Source: Bacteroidales bacterium M7 (lineage in GTDB: Bacteria > Bacteroidota > Bacteroidia > Bacteroidales > Muribaculaceae). From it: DNA of 64,000 nucleotides. Shown one piece after another: positions 53,079 through 62,366 of this stretch (positions are counted from its first letter, which is position 1; each line of letters begins with the position of its first letter). A model generated the notes under the pieces. That model ran no database searches and was not told the DNA's origin. It saw nothing but the letters and a program-made list of their open reading frames with translations. The translations under genes were made by a program, and so were the position numbers. Location: assembly GCA_001689515.1 (NCBI GenBank), contig LUJR01000039.1, positions 1 through 64,000 of the forward strand, read 5' to 3'.

Positions 53079-54113
53079 ATGCGACCAAACAGATTATTGG
53101 TTACATTGATTACGATTGCAGCCGCACAAATTCTGTGGCTGCAATCGGCATTTTCCCAGCAGGCATACCGCTCATGGGCACCTGATATATTAGGCGACGG
53201 TCTTGAGATGCATTATGTGAAGCATCCCAATGACTACGACGGTCATGTCCGCTCTACCATCATACGCAAACTCTGCATCAATGACACTGCCTCGCGTGGC
53301 GTACTGTATATCCACGGTTTTAATGACTACTTCTTCAATAGCGAGATGGCAGATGAATTTGTCAATCACGGATATGATTTCTATGCGGTGGATCTAAGAA
53401 AATACGGACGCTCGATTATCAAGGGACAACCCAAGTTTGACACACGCGACCTTAAGGAATACTTCCCCGATATAGATTCGGCTCTGGTCACGATGAAACA
53501 GTCCGGACTTAAGGAAATAGTCCTTATGGGACATAGCACCGGAGGTCTGATAGCATCATATTATCTTGCCTCTAAGTCCAATCCGGTGAGGATAAATGCA
53601 CTGATACTCAACTCCCCTTTTCTTGACTGGAATCTCGGGAAAATCGAATGGCTTGTACCGGCTGTTTCGGCACTCGGCTATGTATTTCCCGGGACTCCCA
53701 TACCACAAAGCAAATCCACAGCCTACGGCGAAAGCCTTCTGAAAGGATATAAGGGCGAATGGAATTACGACACCCAATGGAAACTCCTGCAAAGCCCGAC
53801 AGTCACAGCCGGATGGGTACGTGCTGTTGACAAAGCCCAAAGCTACCTCCACTCGGGAGTGCATACTATCAGCATACCCATATTGCTCATGTATAGCGCG
53901 CGGAGTCTTACAGTAGATGACTGGACTCCTGAATGCCAGAATGCCGATATAGTGCTTGATGCCGGTGAAATCAAGCGATATGGACTGCTTTTGGGAAGCG
54001 ATGTGACATGTGTGAAAGTCAATGGAGGTCTGCATGACCTGCTACTGTCAAAAAAAAGCTTAAGAATACCTCTGTATAATGAAATATTCTTTTGGTTAGA
54101 CAAACACCTGTGA
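53079..54113 (+). CDS. exported alpha/beta hydrolase, lysophospholipase-like
   Basis: The 344-residue protein has a signal peptide (to about 27, ending SAFSQ) and an alpha/beta-hydrolase domain. The nucleophile elbow is GHSTGG (about 151-156), with the oxyanion region GFNDYFFNSE and the acid/base pair late in the chain (likely an Asp near SARSLTVDDW and His in GLHDLLLS). It resembles serine aminopeptidase S33/monoacylglycerol lipases. The substrate is unknown. Located 29 bp after the DUF4136 gene. Confidence 0.9.
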   Translation: MRPNRLLVTLITIAAAQILWLQSAFSQQAYRSWAPDILGDGLEMHYVKHPNDYDGHVRSTIIRKLCINDTASRGVLYIHGFNDYFFNSEMADEFVNHGYDFYAVDLRKYGRSIIKGQPKFDTRDLKEYFPDIDSALVTMKQSGLKEIVLMGHSTGGLIASYYLASKSNPVRINALILNSPFLDWNLGKIEWLVPAVSALGYVFPGTPIPQSKSTAYGESLLKGYKGEWNYDTQWKLLQSPTVTAGWVRAVDKAQSYLHSGVHTISIPILLMYSARSLTVDDWTPECQNADIVLDAGEIKRYGLLLGSDVTCVKVNGGLHDLLLSKKSLRIPLYNEIFFWLDKHL

Positions 54114-54186
54114 ACTATACCTCTCTACTATATGTTTAATAGGTATAATGACTAAAACGAATAATCAACCATAAAAGCATCTGATT

Positions 54187-54336
54187 ATGGATAAGAACAA
54201 AGAACCTAAAATACAGCCTGAGGATGAATACCGCGGAGTGACGGTAAATCAGGCAGATGATGAGAAGGTCACCCCCAAGATGGTCAAAGAGGATGTAAAG
54301 GAACTCAACAACAATCCTCATAGCGAAGGCCTCTAA
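54187..54336 (+). CDS. small acidic protein (49 residues)
   Basis: A 49-residue open frame, MDKNKEPKIQPEDEYRGV to SEGL, rich in Lys, Asp, Glu and Asn with no signal peptide or membrane segment. The balanced charges and the position between a hydrolase gene and a well-formed terminator suggest a real small gene. I recognise no family. It may be an unstructured protein; the alternative is a non-coding stretch, but the codon pattern looks coding. Confidence 0.6.
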   Translation: MDKNKEPKIQPEDEYRGVTVNQADDEKVTPKMVKEDVKELNNNPHSEGL

Positions 54337-54368
54337 CCTGACATTTTCATTTTTCACAATATAACTTT

Positions 54369-54424
54369 AAGCCCTGTGGCGGATATTGACGGAGTATTCC
54401 CCAATATTTCCTCAGGGCTTTTTT
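54369..54424 (+). terminator. terminator after the small acidic gene
   Basis: AAGCCCTG and CAGGGCTT, with inner pairing GGATATTG/CAATATTTCC, form a long stem ending in TTTTTT. Confidence 0.85.
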
Positions 54425-54461
54425 ATGTATCAGATTTAGAGCATGTGTCATGAATATTATC

Positions 54462-54469
54462 TAAATTTG
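54462..54469 (+). promoter_or_regulatory. predicted promoter element of the glycosyltransferase gene
   Basis: TAAATTTG, 18 bp before the chosen ATG at 54487. No TTTG is seen 20 bp upstream. The start near 54476 would leave a very short leader. Confidence 0.45.
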
Positions 54470-54486
54470 CATCAGTGTTTCAATGG

Positions 54487-55350
54487 ATGAAAATGGATAA
54501 GGTATCGGGTCATCACACTGCATTGCCGTTGGTCAGCGTAATCATCCCATCAGGTGATTCACACGCCACTATCAAGGCTGTTATTGACAGCGTGTTGGCT
54601 CAGTCCTATACCCCCATAGAAATCATAGTGGTGCTCAATGGAGAGGTCGGTATCACTCCCTCGATCATATCAGGCTACAAGGGTATCAAAACCTTCCGTC
54701 TTCCCGAAGCAAATGCTTATGAAGCACGTGCCTACGGAGCAGCAATGGCTAAGGGTCAATACCTGCTCTATCTTGATGCCGATGACTGTCTGCACAAAGA
54801 TGCAGTCATGAAGGCTGTGACAACAGCGTTGGCAAATTCTGCCGACATAGTACAACTGCGGTTGGTGCAGTTCGCTCGAAAAGCAGGCATCAATTTCCGT
54901 TGGCGTTTTCCATGCCGCTATGATACCGCAGATGCCTTTAGAGGCATTGTCGCGGATCACACCATCTTTAACCCCGGCATCCCCGCCAAACTCTACCGCC
55001 GTAGCCTTATAACCACCTTTCCTGACATCAAATACAAAGGATTTTGGGGCGAAGACAGGTTATTCAATATGCTCGTTTTCTCAAGCTGTCCTAAAGTTAT
55101 ATATTCCCCTGAGTCCATCTATTACTACAGATATGGAGGAAGGAGCCGGGACCTGACACGTAAAGGACTTGCCGAAGAGATCCGCGAAGTCAAGAACATA
55201 CAAATTGAATATCTACGCACCAACAACCTTCAATCATATATCACCGATGTAGAGCGCGAACATCGCTTCTTGCTGGAAGCTATCGAGCGATATAAATCGC
55301 CTGATATACTTCTCCGATTGAAACTGATGATTGCCAGATTATTGTCATAG
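54487..55350 (+). CDS. family 2 glycosyltransferase
   Basis: The product has 287 residues from ATG 54487 (MKMDKVSG); the next ATG is two codons further on. The GT-A fold shows VSVIIPSGDSHATIKAVIDSVLAQSY (nucleotide-sugar binding), the metal-binding motif YLDADDCLH (about 95-103) and GEDRLFNMLVF late in the chain. It would transfer a sugar to a surface glycan or lipid carrier. The DegT-type aminotransferase follows 16 bp later. Confidence 0.93.
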   Translation: MKMDKVSGHHTALPLVSVIIPSGDSHATIKAVIDSVLAQSYTPIEIIVVLNGEVGITPSIISGYKGIKTFRLPEANAYEARAYGAAMAKGQYLLYLDADDCLHKDAVMKAVTTALANSADIVQLRLVQFARKAGINFRWRFPCRYDTADAFRGIVADHTIFNPGIPAKLYRRSLITTFPDIKYKGFWGEDRLFNMLVFSSCPKVIYSPESIYYYRYGGRSRDLTRKGLAEEIREVKNIQIEYLRTNNLQSYITDVEREHRFLLEAIERYKSPDILLRLKLMIARLLS

Positions 55351-55365
55351 ACACATCATATAGAT

Positions 55366-56517
55366 ATGGACGATATAGATATGGACGAAAAAATCATGCT
55401 GTCGCTGCCTCATATGGGTGGCAATGAAATGAAATGGATCAACCGTGCATTTGCCGACAACTGGGTAGTGCCCTTAGGTCCTAATGTCGATGAATTCGAA
55501 CAACGATTAGCCGAATATCTCGGACATGAACATGTCGTAGCATTATCATCCGGAACTGCAGCAATACACTTAGGGCTGGTGATGCTCGGAGTGTCTAAAG
55601 ACGATGAGGTCATATGTCAATCGCTGACATTTTCAGCCAGTGCCAACCCTGTGGTCTATTGCGGTGCGACCCCCGTGTTCGTTGACAGCGAACCTTCTAC
55701 GTGGAACATGGATGCATCCTTGATGGAGGAAGCCATCAAAGACCGCATAGCCCGAAAAGGCAAAGCCCCCAAAGCAATAATAGTAGTGCATCTCTACGGG
55801 ATGCCTGCCAATATGGACGAAATATTATCTGTCGCCGATAAGTATGGCATATCAGTCCTTGAAGATGCAGCTGAAGGCCTCGGAAGCACCTACAAGAACA
55901 ACAAAGCAGGCACACTGGGTACCTATGGGGCATTGAGTTTTAACGGCAACAAAATCATAACCACATCGGGAGGAGGGGCATTGATATGCCCGACTGCCGA
56001 AGCCGCTGCAAAAGTCAAATTCTATGCCACCCAATCACGCGAGAACCGTCCCTACTACTATCATAAGGAGCTGGGATATAACTACCGCATGAGCAATATC
56101 TGCGCCGGCATAGGATGCGGTCAGATGGAAGTGCTCCCTGACCGTGTGCGTCGTCGTCGTGAGATTCATGCGCTCTATGCATCTCTGCTGGGCGATATTG
56201 ACGGCATCTCGATCCATGACAATCCGTCTGCGGCATATGATTCAAACTTCTGGCTGTCTACCATGCAAATCAGCCCAGCCACAGGCATAACGCCTGAAGA
56301 CCTGCGCCAGCATCTATTGCATCATAATATCGAAGGGCGTCTGCTATGGCGTCCGATGCACATGCAGCCATTTTTCGCTGACGCACCTAACTACCAGAAC
56401 GGTGTATCTGCCAATCTATTTGAACGCGGATTCTGTCTTCCGAGCGGTTCAATCCTGACATACGCTCAGATTCAACGCGTGGCATCAGAAATCCGTGCCC
56501 TGTTCACATCAAAGTGA
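55366..56517 (+). CDS. DegT/DnrJ/EryC1/StrS aminotransferase (sugar 4-aminotransferase)
   Basis: This PLP enzyme adds an amino group to a keto-sugar nucleotide. The 383-residue protein has the family start MLSLPHMGGNEMKWINRAFADNWV, SSGTAAIHLGL, EDAAEGLGSTY, and the PLP lysine in FNGNKIITTSGGGAL. It resembles PglE/PseC-type enzymes used for glycans of surface proteins. The last 9 bp overlap the convergent menE gene. Confidence 0.95.
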   Translation: MDDIDMDEKIMLSLPHMGGNEMKWINRAFADNWVVPLGPNVDEFEQRLAEYLGHEHVVALSSGTAAIHLGLVMLGVSKDDEVICQSLTFSASANPVVYCGATPVFVDSEPSTWNMDASLMEEAIKDRIARKGKAPKAIIVVHLYGMPANMDEILSVADKYGISVLEDAAEGLGSTYKNNKAGTLGTYGALSFNGNKIITTSGGGALICPTAEAAAKVKFYATQSRENRPYYYHKELGYNYRMSNICAGIGCGQMEVLPDRVRRRREIHALYASLLGDIDGISIHDNPSAAYDSNFWLSTMQISPATGITPEDLRQHLLHHNIEGRLLWRPMHMQPFFADAPNYQNGVSANLFERGFCLPSGSILTYAQIQRVASEIRALFTSK

Positions 56518-57450
56518 CCGTTTTAGTTTGCCAGTGGAGGTATATTCCAATGTCTTGCGGATGATCTCCTTTGGCACGTGATATTTAGGCAAAACAGCCT
56601 TCAACTCATCAATTCTGATGTCCGTGTCAACATCCTGGTCAATCACCAGCACCATACGGCGACCAAGGAGGGCATCAGGTACTGATGAAACAAAATACTT
56701 CCCGTCTGGCAACAGATGCGCAATAGCACGTTCTATCTGCTCGGGGTACAGTTTTATTCCGCCGCTGTTGATGACATTGTCATAGCGTGACAGCCATTGG
56801 AACGAGTTACCCTCATACAGTTCCACGACATCATTTGTCACAAGCTTTTGCCATGACATCCGACTGTTTTCTATGACCAGACACCCTCTGTCGTCCACAG
56901 AAAACTCATATCCGGGCAATCCGACAAAGAGAGCGTCATCACTGCCATTGATATTCCTCAATGCGACATGTGAGGCGGTCTCCGTCATCCCGTATGTCGC
57001 ATATGCGCGAAATGGGGCACGCTTCAATATTTCCTCCTGCTGGCGTGACAACGGTGCGCCTCCCACTATGACATTGTCAATCTTGGAGAGGTGGGAAGAT
57101 TTCATCAGTCCCTCAATCTGCATCGGCACAATAGCGACAAGCGACAGTCTGTCACATTGAAAATCCGCATCTGCCAACGGTGTTGATGTCGGCAGCTCGA
57201 TCGAGAGCCGACAACCGCTGATGATACTGCGCACCACCATCATCTTGCCGGCTATATAATCCAGCGACAGAGGGAGATGCAGGTGCGATGCAGCATCAAG
57301 ACGGAAAAAATCGGCAGTCATTCGCGCCGATTCCTCCATATCCGTTTTCTGCAAGTGTATCTCCTTGGGCTTGCCAGTAGAGCCAGACGTATGTGCGACT
57401 ATATACGGAGTCTCAGACCTCCATTCTTTCAAAAACGCCGAAAGTTCCAT
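56509..57450 (-). CDS. menE: O-succinylbenzoate-CoA ligase, short form
   Basis: MenE activates o-succinylbenzoate as the CoA thioester for menaquinone. The 313-residue protein has the adenylate motif HTSGSTGKPKEI (about 19-30), ATYGMTETASH, and the C-terminal SRYDNVINSGGIKLYP with the catalytic Lys near the end (STGKLKR). It is shorter than most (about 350-490), because much of the N-terminal region of longer forms is missing. It lies 1 bp after menC. The gene overlaps the convergent aminotransferase by 9 bp. Confidence 0.92.
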   Translation of the reverse strand: MELSAFLKEWRSETPYIVAHTSGSTGKPKEIHLQKTDMEESARMTADFFRLDAASHLHLPLSLDYIAGKMMVVRSIISGCRLSIELPTSTPLADADFQCDRLSLVAIVPMQIEGLMKSSHLSKIDNVIVGGAPLSRQQEEILKRAPFRAYATYGMTETASHVALRNINGSDDALFVGLPGYEFSVDDRGCLVIENSRMSWQKLVTNDVVELYEGNSFQWLSRYDNVINSGGIKLYPEQIERAIAHLLPDGKYFVSSVPDALLGRRMVLVIDQDVDTDIRIDELKAVLPKYHVPKEIIRKTLEYTSTGKLKRSL

Positions 57451-57451
57451 A

Positions 57452-58522
57452 TCATCTCACAGGACTGGAAAAGTCAAGGCAAGAGACATCCCACTCACCA
57501 TCAGTATCGTAGTACAGACGTTCTCCTCTAAGCAGCAGCGGAGAGGGGACATTATTATGGTAAAGCATGCCGGTGCCGAGACCTTGCGGACGCTTGACAT
57601 TGTGTTTGGGAGCCAGCTGTGCGATAGCGTTAAGACCGATGTTTGACTCCAGAGCAGATGTGAGCCACCAACCTATCTTGTGTTCCTTTGCTGACTCTAT
57701 CCACTGATCTGTAGCATCAAGTCCTCCGCACAATGACGGTTTCAGAATAATATACGACGGTTTTATGATATTGAGCATGGTATCCCGTCGCACCTTGTCG
57801 CTCTCCCCTATCAGTTCCTCATCAAGAGCTACAGGTATAGGAGACTTACGACATATGTCAGCCATAGCAAACCATTGCCCGGCTCGTATGGGCTGCTCGA
57901 TAGAGTGTATACAATACTTGCTGAGACGCTCCAGTTTTGCCAACGCATCCTTGGGAGCAAACGCACCGTTGGCATCTAACCGCAGTTCCAGGGTTTTGTA
58001 ATCGAACCTGTTACGTATGGACTCCAACAACTTCAGCTCACGTTCGAAATCAATGCCGCCGATTTTCAGTTTAAGGCATTTGAACCCTTCTTCAAGTTTG
58101 CTGGCAATCCTTGCCGACATCTCCTCCTCGCTCCCCATCCATACGAGTCCGTTGGTGCGTATGCCATACTTCCCTTCAAGCCATCCCGAAGGGAATAGTA
58201 TTCGCTTGCCACCATTGTTGAGGTCTCTGATTGCCGTTTCAAGTCCGAATGAGACAGACGAACTTAATTTTGGAAGTTTCTCACCTCTATTGATGATGTC
58301 GCACAATTTGCGCAACTTATGCTCATATTCAGGGGTGTCCTCCGCACTCAGACCACGAAACAACGCGCATTCACCGAGTCCGACCAGACCTGTATCCCGG
58401 TCAGTAAGACGTATGAAATAAGTCTCCTTCGTATCCATGCTCTGACGTGATGTCACAGCCTTGAACTTGAAGTCAAGGGAATATCGGCAATACTCTGCCC
58501 GTATATTATCTGCAAGCCGCAT
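57452..58522 (-). CDS. menC: o-succinylbenzoate synthase
   Basis: MenC dehydrates SHCHC to o-succinylbenzoate. The 356-residue protein is of the enolase superfamily with the acid/base Lys in KCLKLKIGG, metal ligands in LRLDANG, SIEQPI and ALDEE, and the second Lys in IILKPSLCGG. The start overlaps menB's stop by one base, so the two are translationally coupled. Confidence 0.95.
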   Translation of the reverse strand: MRLADNIRAEYCRYSLDFKFKAVTSRQSMDTKETYFIRLTDRDTGLVGLGECALFRGLSAEDTPEYEHKLRKLCDIINRGEKLPKLSSSVSFGLETAIRDLNNGGKRILFPSGWLEGKYGIRTNGLVWMGSEEEMSARIASKLEEGFKCLKLKIGGIDFERELKLLESIRNRFDYKTLELRLDANGAFAPKDALAKLERLSKYCIHSIEQPIRAGQWFAMADICRKSPIPVALDEELIGESDKVRRDTMLNIIKPSYIILKPSLCGGLDATDQWIESAKEHKIGWWLTSALESNIGLNAIAQLAPKHNVKRPQGLGTGMLYHNNVPSPLLLRGERLYYDTDGEWDVSCLDFSSPVR

Positions 58523-59340
58523 TATCCCGGGAATTTGGGGAACTGGTCAAAATCCGGGTCACGCTTCTCAAGAAAAGCGTTCTTGCCTTCCTGAGCCTCA
58601 GCCATCAGATAGTACATGAGAGTGGCATCTCCAGCAAACTCCATCATGCCACGCTGACCATCCAATTCGGCATTCAATGCTCTCTTTATCATACGTATGG
58701 CCATAGGGCTGCGCTTAAGTATCGTCTCGCACCACTCCACGGTCTCATCTTCGAGACGCTCGAAGGGAACGACCTTGTTGACCATGCCCATCTCCTCAGC
58801 CTCCTTGGCTGTGTATTGACGGCACAGAAACCATATCTCACGAGCCTTCTTCTGTCCAACACAGCGGGCAAGATAGCTTGAGCCGAAACCGGCATCAAAA
58901 CTGCCTACTTTAGGACCGGTCTGTCCGAAGCGGGCATTTTCCGATGCAATCGTCAGGTCACAGACCACATGAAGCACATGACCGCCGCCTATGGCATATC
59001 CATTGACCATGGCTATCACTGGCTTGGGTATACTACGGATGGCTTTATGAAGATCAAGTACATTGAGACGAGGCGTGCCGTTTTCGTCTATATATCCGCC
59101 TATGCCTTTGACCTTCTGGTCACCGCCCGAACAAAAAGCCTTGTCACCGATACCGGTCAGTATCACGACCCCGATTTCAGGGCTTTCTCGGCAGTAAGCC
59201 ATGGCGTCAAGCATCTCACGGTTAGTCTGCGGTCGGAAAGCATTATATACCTCCGGACGGTTGATGGTTATCTTGGCTATCCTGCCATACTTCTGAAAGA
59301 GTATATCGGTGTACTCTTTTATCGTTGTCCATTCTCTCAT
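58522..59340 (-). CDS. menB: 1,4-dihydroxy-2-naphthoyl-CoA synthase
   Basis: MenB closes the second ring of the naphthoquinone. The 272-residue crotonase-fold protein has FCSGGDQKVKG (oxyanion loop), YAIGGGHVLHVVCDLTIA, QTGPKVGSFDAGFGSSYLAR and the C-terminal FLEKRDPDFDQFPKFPG typical of MenB. Located between menD and menC in the operon. Confidence 0.98.
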   Translation of the reverse strand: MREWTTIKEYTDILFQKYGRIAKITINRPEVYNAFRPQTNREMLDAMAYCRESPEIGVVILTGIGDKAFCSGGDQKVKGIGGYIDENGTPRLNVLDLHKAIRSIPKPVIAMVNGYAIGGGHVLHVVCDLTIASENARFGQTGPKVGSFDAGFGSSYLARCVGQKKAREIWFLCRQYTAKEAEEMGMVNKVVPFERLEDETVEWCETILKRSPMAIRMIKRALNAELDGQRGMMEFAGDATLMYYLMAEAQEGKNAFLEKRDPDFDQFPKFPG

Positions 59341-59364
59341 GATGTCAGTATATTTTTGATGATT

Positions 59365-61065
59365 TTATTCGGTAATATAGTCAAAATAATCCTTCCATAC
59401 AGAGGCATCATACCTGCCGTCAGTTTTAACAACAAGCATACACGGCTTGTCACTATCAGACATAAATGTCTCCATAGCACTGTCAAAAGTGCTCTCATCA
59501 TATGCCTCCATACATTCCCAACCCCAGTCACGGGCAAGTGCTCCGAAAGGAGTATTCATGCCGAGTTCCAGACATGTCTCCAACTCAGGGAGAGCCTCTG
59601 TGGATGGTATGCAGCGGAATATATTGCCCCCTCCATTGTCAAGCACTACTACGCGCATGAGGTTTGTCACCTGCGCAGTACCCAACGCGGTCAAATCATA
59701 AGTCTGGCTCATGTCACCGGTAATCAGAAGCGTCGCACCATGGCGGTATGCAAGCTGTGCGCCGACCGCAGTCGATGTGCTGCCGTCAATACCGCTGACA
59801 CCTCTGTTGCAGCTCCAACGGTGTATATGCGGGGCATATATCTGCTGCGCAATTCTGATGCTCATGCCATTGCTGAGTTCCACATTCCATCTGGATGGAA
59901 CAGCAGCGAGCAGCTTTGCCACAGCCTTGAATGATGACCATGCGATTTTGTCAAGATACTTATGTAACCGTGCGTTGATTTCATCATGAACTGCCCTCCA
60001 TATATCCGCATATCCCGACTCTGCCCGATGAGGATACATGGCACTGGCAAGCTGCGGAAGAAACACATCCGGCTCCATGTCGATTCTCAATGTCAGCGAC
60101 TGGAATGTGTCAATAACGTTGTCTTCCTTACCGACATACCAACACTGACACGGAGGATTCTTCCTCAGATATTTCTTCAATCTGCCTGAGACAATGCTGC
60201 CACCCATATATATGACAGTATCAGGCTTGTATGACTCGCTATCGCTCATACTCTCGACCTTCGCTATGACAGCATCAATCTGCGTGAGCACCCTGTCGGC
60301 ATGTATATTGGCAAGGTTTTCAGCCAATACGACCACATTAGGCATGTTCGTGAGCTTCATTACCGCCTTGGTGACCCGCTGTGATGGCGGCATATTGCCT
60401 ATAACTACCATGACTTTGTGGGGTGAAGCTATCCGGCGACCCAGTTCTCGAGCCGCACCTGTATCAAGCTTGCCCGATGGTCTGATAGAAGCTATCTTGG
60501 TTACATCCACACAGCCCTCATCAGTGAGCGCATTCAACGGCATGTCAAACTGCATATTGATATGCACCGGAGCCTTAGGACTATCGCAGCATATCGTCAG
60601 CGCATCATTGATGACCCTGTTGCACCACCATCGTTTCTGCATATCATCATGCGCAAAGTCAGGTATATCCACTGACCTCTTCACATACGGTTCAAGTCCG
60701 CAAGGCTGCACCAATGTCTGGGAGTCCTTCTGTCCTATCCATTCCGAAGGTCTGTCAGCGGTTATTACCACCAATGGAATATGCCTATGGTATGCTTCAG
60801 CCACAGCTGGCATATAGTTAAGCATCGCCGTTCCCGAAGTGCATAGCAACGCTACAGGTTCACCAGAAACGGCAGCATAGCCTAAAGCCATGAACGCGGC
60901 ACTGCGCTCATCCACTACCATCTCGACTTTGATGTCCTCATTGCGAGTGAAAGCTATCAGCAACGGCACATTACGTGACCCTGGAGAAGCAAACACCATG
61001 CGGATACCATATTTCACCATCAAGGCAGTCAACATAAGAGCCGATGTTTTATCTGTAGTCATCAT
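59365..61065 (-). CDS. menD: SEPHCHC synthase (menaquinone)
   Basis: MenD is the thiamine-diphosphate enzyme that adds 2-oxoglutarate to isochorismate. The 566-residue protein has the N-terminal ASPGSRNVPLLIAF motif, the catalytic Glu in the DERSAAFMALGYA region, and the C-terminal thiamine-binding GDMSQTYDLTAL. menF and menH are not beside it. It lies 12 bp after the M16-fold gene. Confidence 0.96.
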   Translation of the reverse strand: MMTTDKTSALMLTALMVKYGIRMVFASPGSRNVPLLIAFTRNEDIKVEMVVDERSAAFMALGYAAVSGEPVALLCTSGTAMLNYMPAVAEAYHRHIPLVVITADRPSEWIGQKDSQTLVQPCGLEPYVKRSVDIPDFAHDDMQKRWWCNRVINDALTICCDSPKAPVHINMQFDMPLNALTDEGCVDVTKIASIRPSGKLDTGAARELGRRIASPHKVMVVIGNMPPSQRVTKAVMKLTNMPNVVVLAENLANIHADRVLTQIDAVIAKVESMSDSESYKPDTVIYMGGSIVSGRLKKYLRKNPPCQCWYVGKEDNVIDTFQSLTLRIDMEPDVFLPQLASAMYPHRAESGYADIWRAVHDEINARLHKYLDKIAWSSFKAVAKLLAAVPSRWNVELSNGMSIRIAQQIYAPHIHRWSCNRGVSGIDGSTSTAVGAQLAYRHGATLLITGDMSQTYDLTALGTAQVTNLMRVVVLDNGGGNIFRCIPSTEALPELETCLELGMNTPFGALARDWGWECMEAYDESTFDSAMETFMSDSDKPCMLVVKTDGRYDASVWKDYFDYITE

Positions 61066-61076
61066 ATGTCCAAAGT

Positions 61077-62366
61077 CTATGCTTTAGGTCCCGCAACAAC
61101 TGTCAGGGCAGCCTCCGAATTGAAATATTTTGTAGCCATCTCACTTAACGTGGCTGGTGACAGAGCTTCCAAAGCATACATCTGCTGCTTGAAATAATCA
61201 GAAGGAATGTCAGCTATAAGTCCGCTCTCATAGAAATCCATGATACTGAAGGGTGACTCAAGTATACCTGAGAGAGATGTCATGTAAAACCGTTTCAACC
61301 GAGCCAGCTCGTCAGCAGAATAATCTCCCGACTTCATAGCATCCAACTCATGACGAATCTCTGATATCACAGTATCGACATACTGACTGTCACACTGGCA
61401 TGATATGTTTATAGCACCATATCCGTCAATACCGATAATTGATGCACCTATGCCATAGGTCAGCCCCTTTGCCTCGCGTATATTGGCGTTCAACCGACTT
61501 CCGAAATACCCTCCAAGAGCGCAGACGGCTATCCTGAGCATTTCATAATCATCATGTTCACGTGATATGGCAGGAATTGTCATCCTGACTGCTGCCTGAG
61601 TAGTATTAGGGAGACTGACATATTTCACATCCGGAGTCCATATACCTTGAGGAAGTCTGACATCCAGCTGACAAGATTGTTTTTCAGAGCCTATGTTGCC
61701 AAACGTTTCCACAACGGCATCAACTGCCTTGGTATCAATCTTTCCGGTGAGGAACAGGGTAATATTTGAAGCATCACATCGGGAAGCATGGAAATTCCCG
61801 ACATCCTCCACTTCTATATTACGTATGTCATCAGGCTGGTCAAACCGTGCCATCGGATGTCCCTGTCCCAGATATATGCGGTCTGACTCACGCATGGCTA
61901 CAGTGGCGACCTTGCAAAGGTCAGTCTCCAACGCACGGGCTTTGTTCTCCCGGAATATATCAAATACCTCATCCGACATCTCAGGATGAAGCACCATATC
62001 TGCCACACCGGGCAACACTTTGCAAAACCTGTTATTGAGCGAGTAGATATGTACAGAGGTATAGTGCGAATGAGCCGATGTGTCAAGCCACGCCCCGTTA
62101 CGCTCAAACAGATCTGCGAGCTCACTTCCCCGGTACGATTCTGATCCTTCACGCATCAATGAGGCAGCGAGTGAAGCAACAGACTGCTTGGAGCTCTCGG
62201 CAGAGCCACCACGCATGAATATGCCCAAACGGCATACGTCAGCATCGCCCCTATCAAGCATGTTGAGCATGATGCCGTTAGGCAGCTGGATACGCTTCAC
62301 TGCGGGCAGCACAAGATCAGACAGTTCGCGTACCTGAGGTGCCTGCTGACGCCACGGTTCATCCAT
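61077..62366 (-). CDS. M16-fold peptidase-like protein, zinc motif absent
   Basis: A 429-residue protein with the two-lobe layout of M16 peptidases (about 25-215 and 230-425, the second with R-A/G-x-x-YGI in EAKGLTYGIGASI). The active-site motif HxxEH, which should follow GGSAESSKQSVA, reads ASLAASLMREG, so both His and the Glu are missing. No signal peptide is seen. Inactive M16 chains usually pair with an active partner as a scaffold; no partner is in this window. It overlaps kdsB by 8 bp. Confidence 0.88.
   Translation of the reverse strand: MDEPWRQQAPQVRELSDLVLPAVKRIQLPNGIMLNMLDRGDADVCRLGIFMRGGSAESSKQSVASLAASLMREGSESYRGSELADLFERNGAWLDTSAHSHYTSVHIYSLNNRFCKVLPGVADMVLHPEMSDEVFDIFRENKARALETDLCKVATVAMRESDRIYLGQGHPMARFDQPDDIRNIEVEDVGNFHASRCDASNITLFLTGKIDTKAVDAVVETFGNIGSEKQSCQLDVRLPQGIWTPDVKYVSLPNTTQAAVRMTIPAISREHDDYEMLRIAVCALGGYFGSRLNANIREAKGLTYGIGASIIGIDGYGAINISCQCDSQYVDTVISEIRHELDAMKSGDYSADELARLKRFYMTSLSGILESPFSIMDFYESGLIADIPSDYFKQQMYALEALSPATLSEMATKYFNSEAALTVVAGPKA

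Noticed and set aside
58969..59934. 321-codon open frame across the menB-menD junction on the plus strand
   Set aside because: Opposite two well-supported genes and contains no recognised domain.
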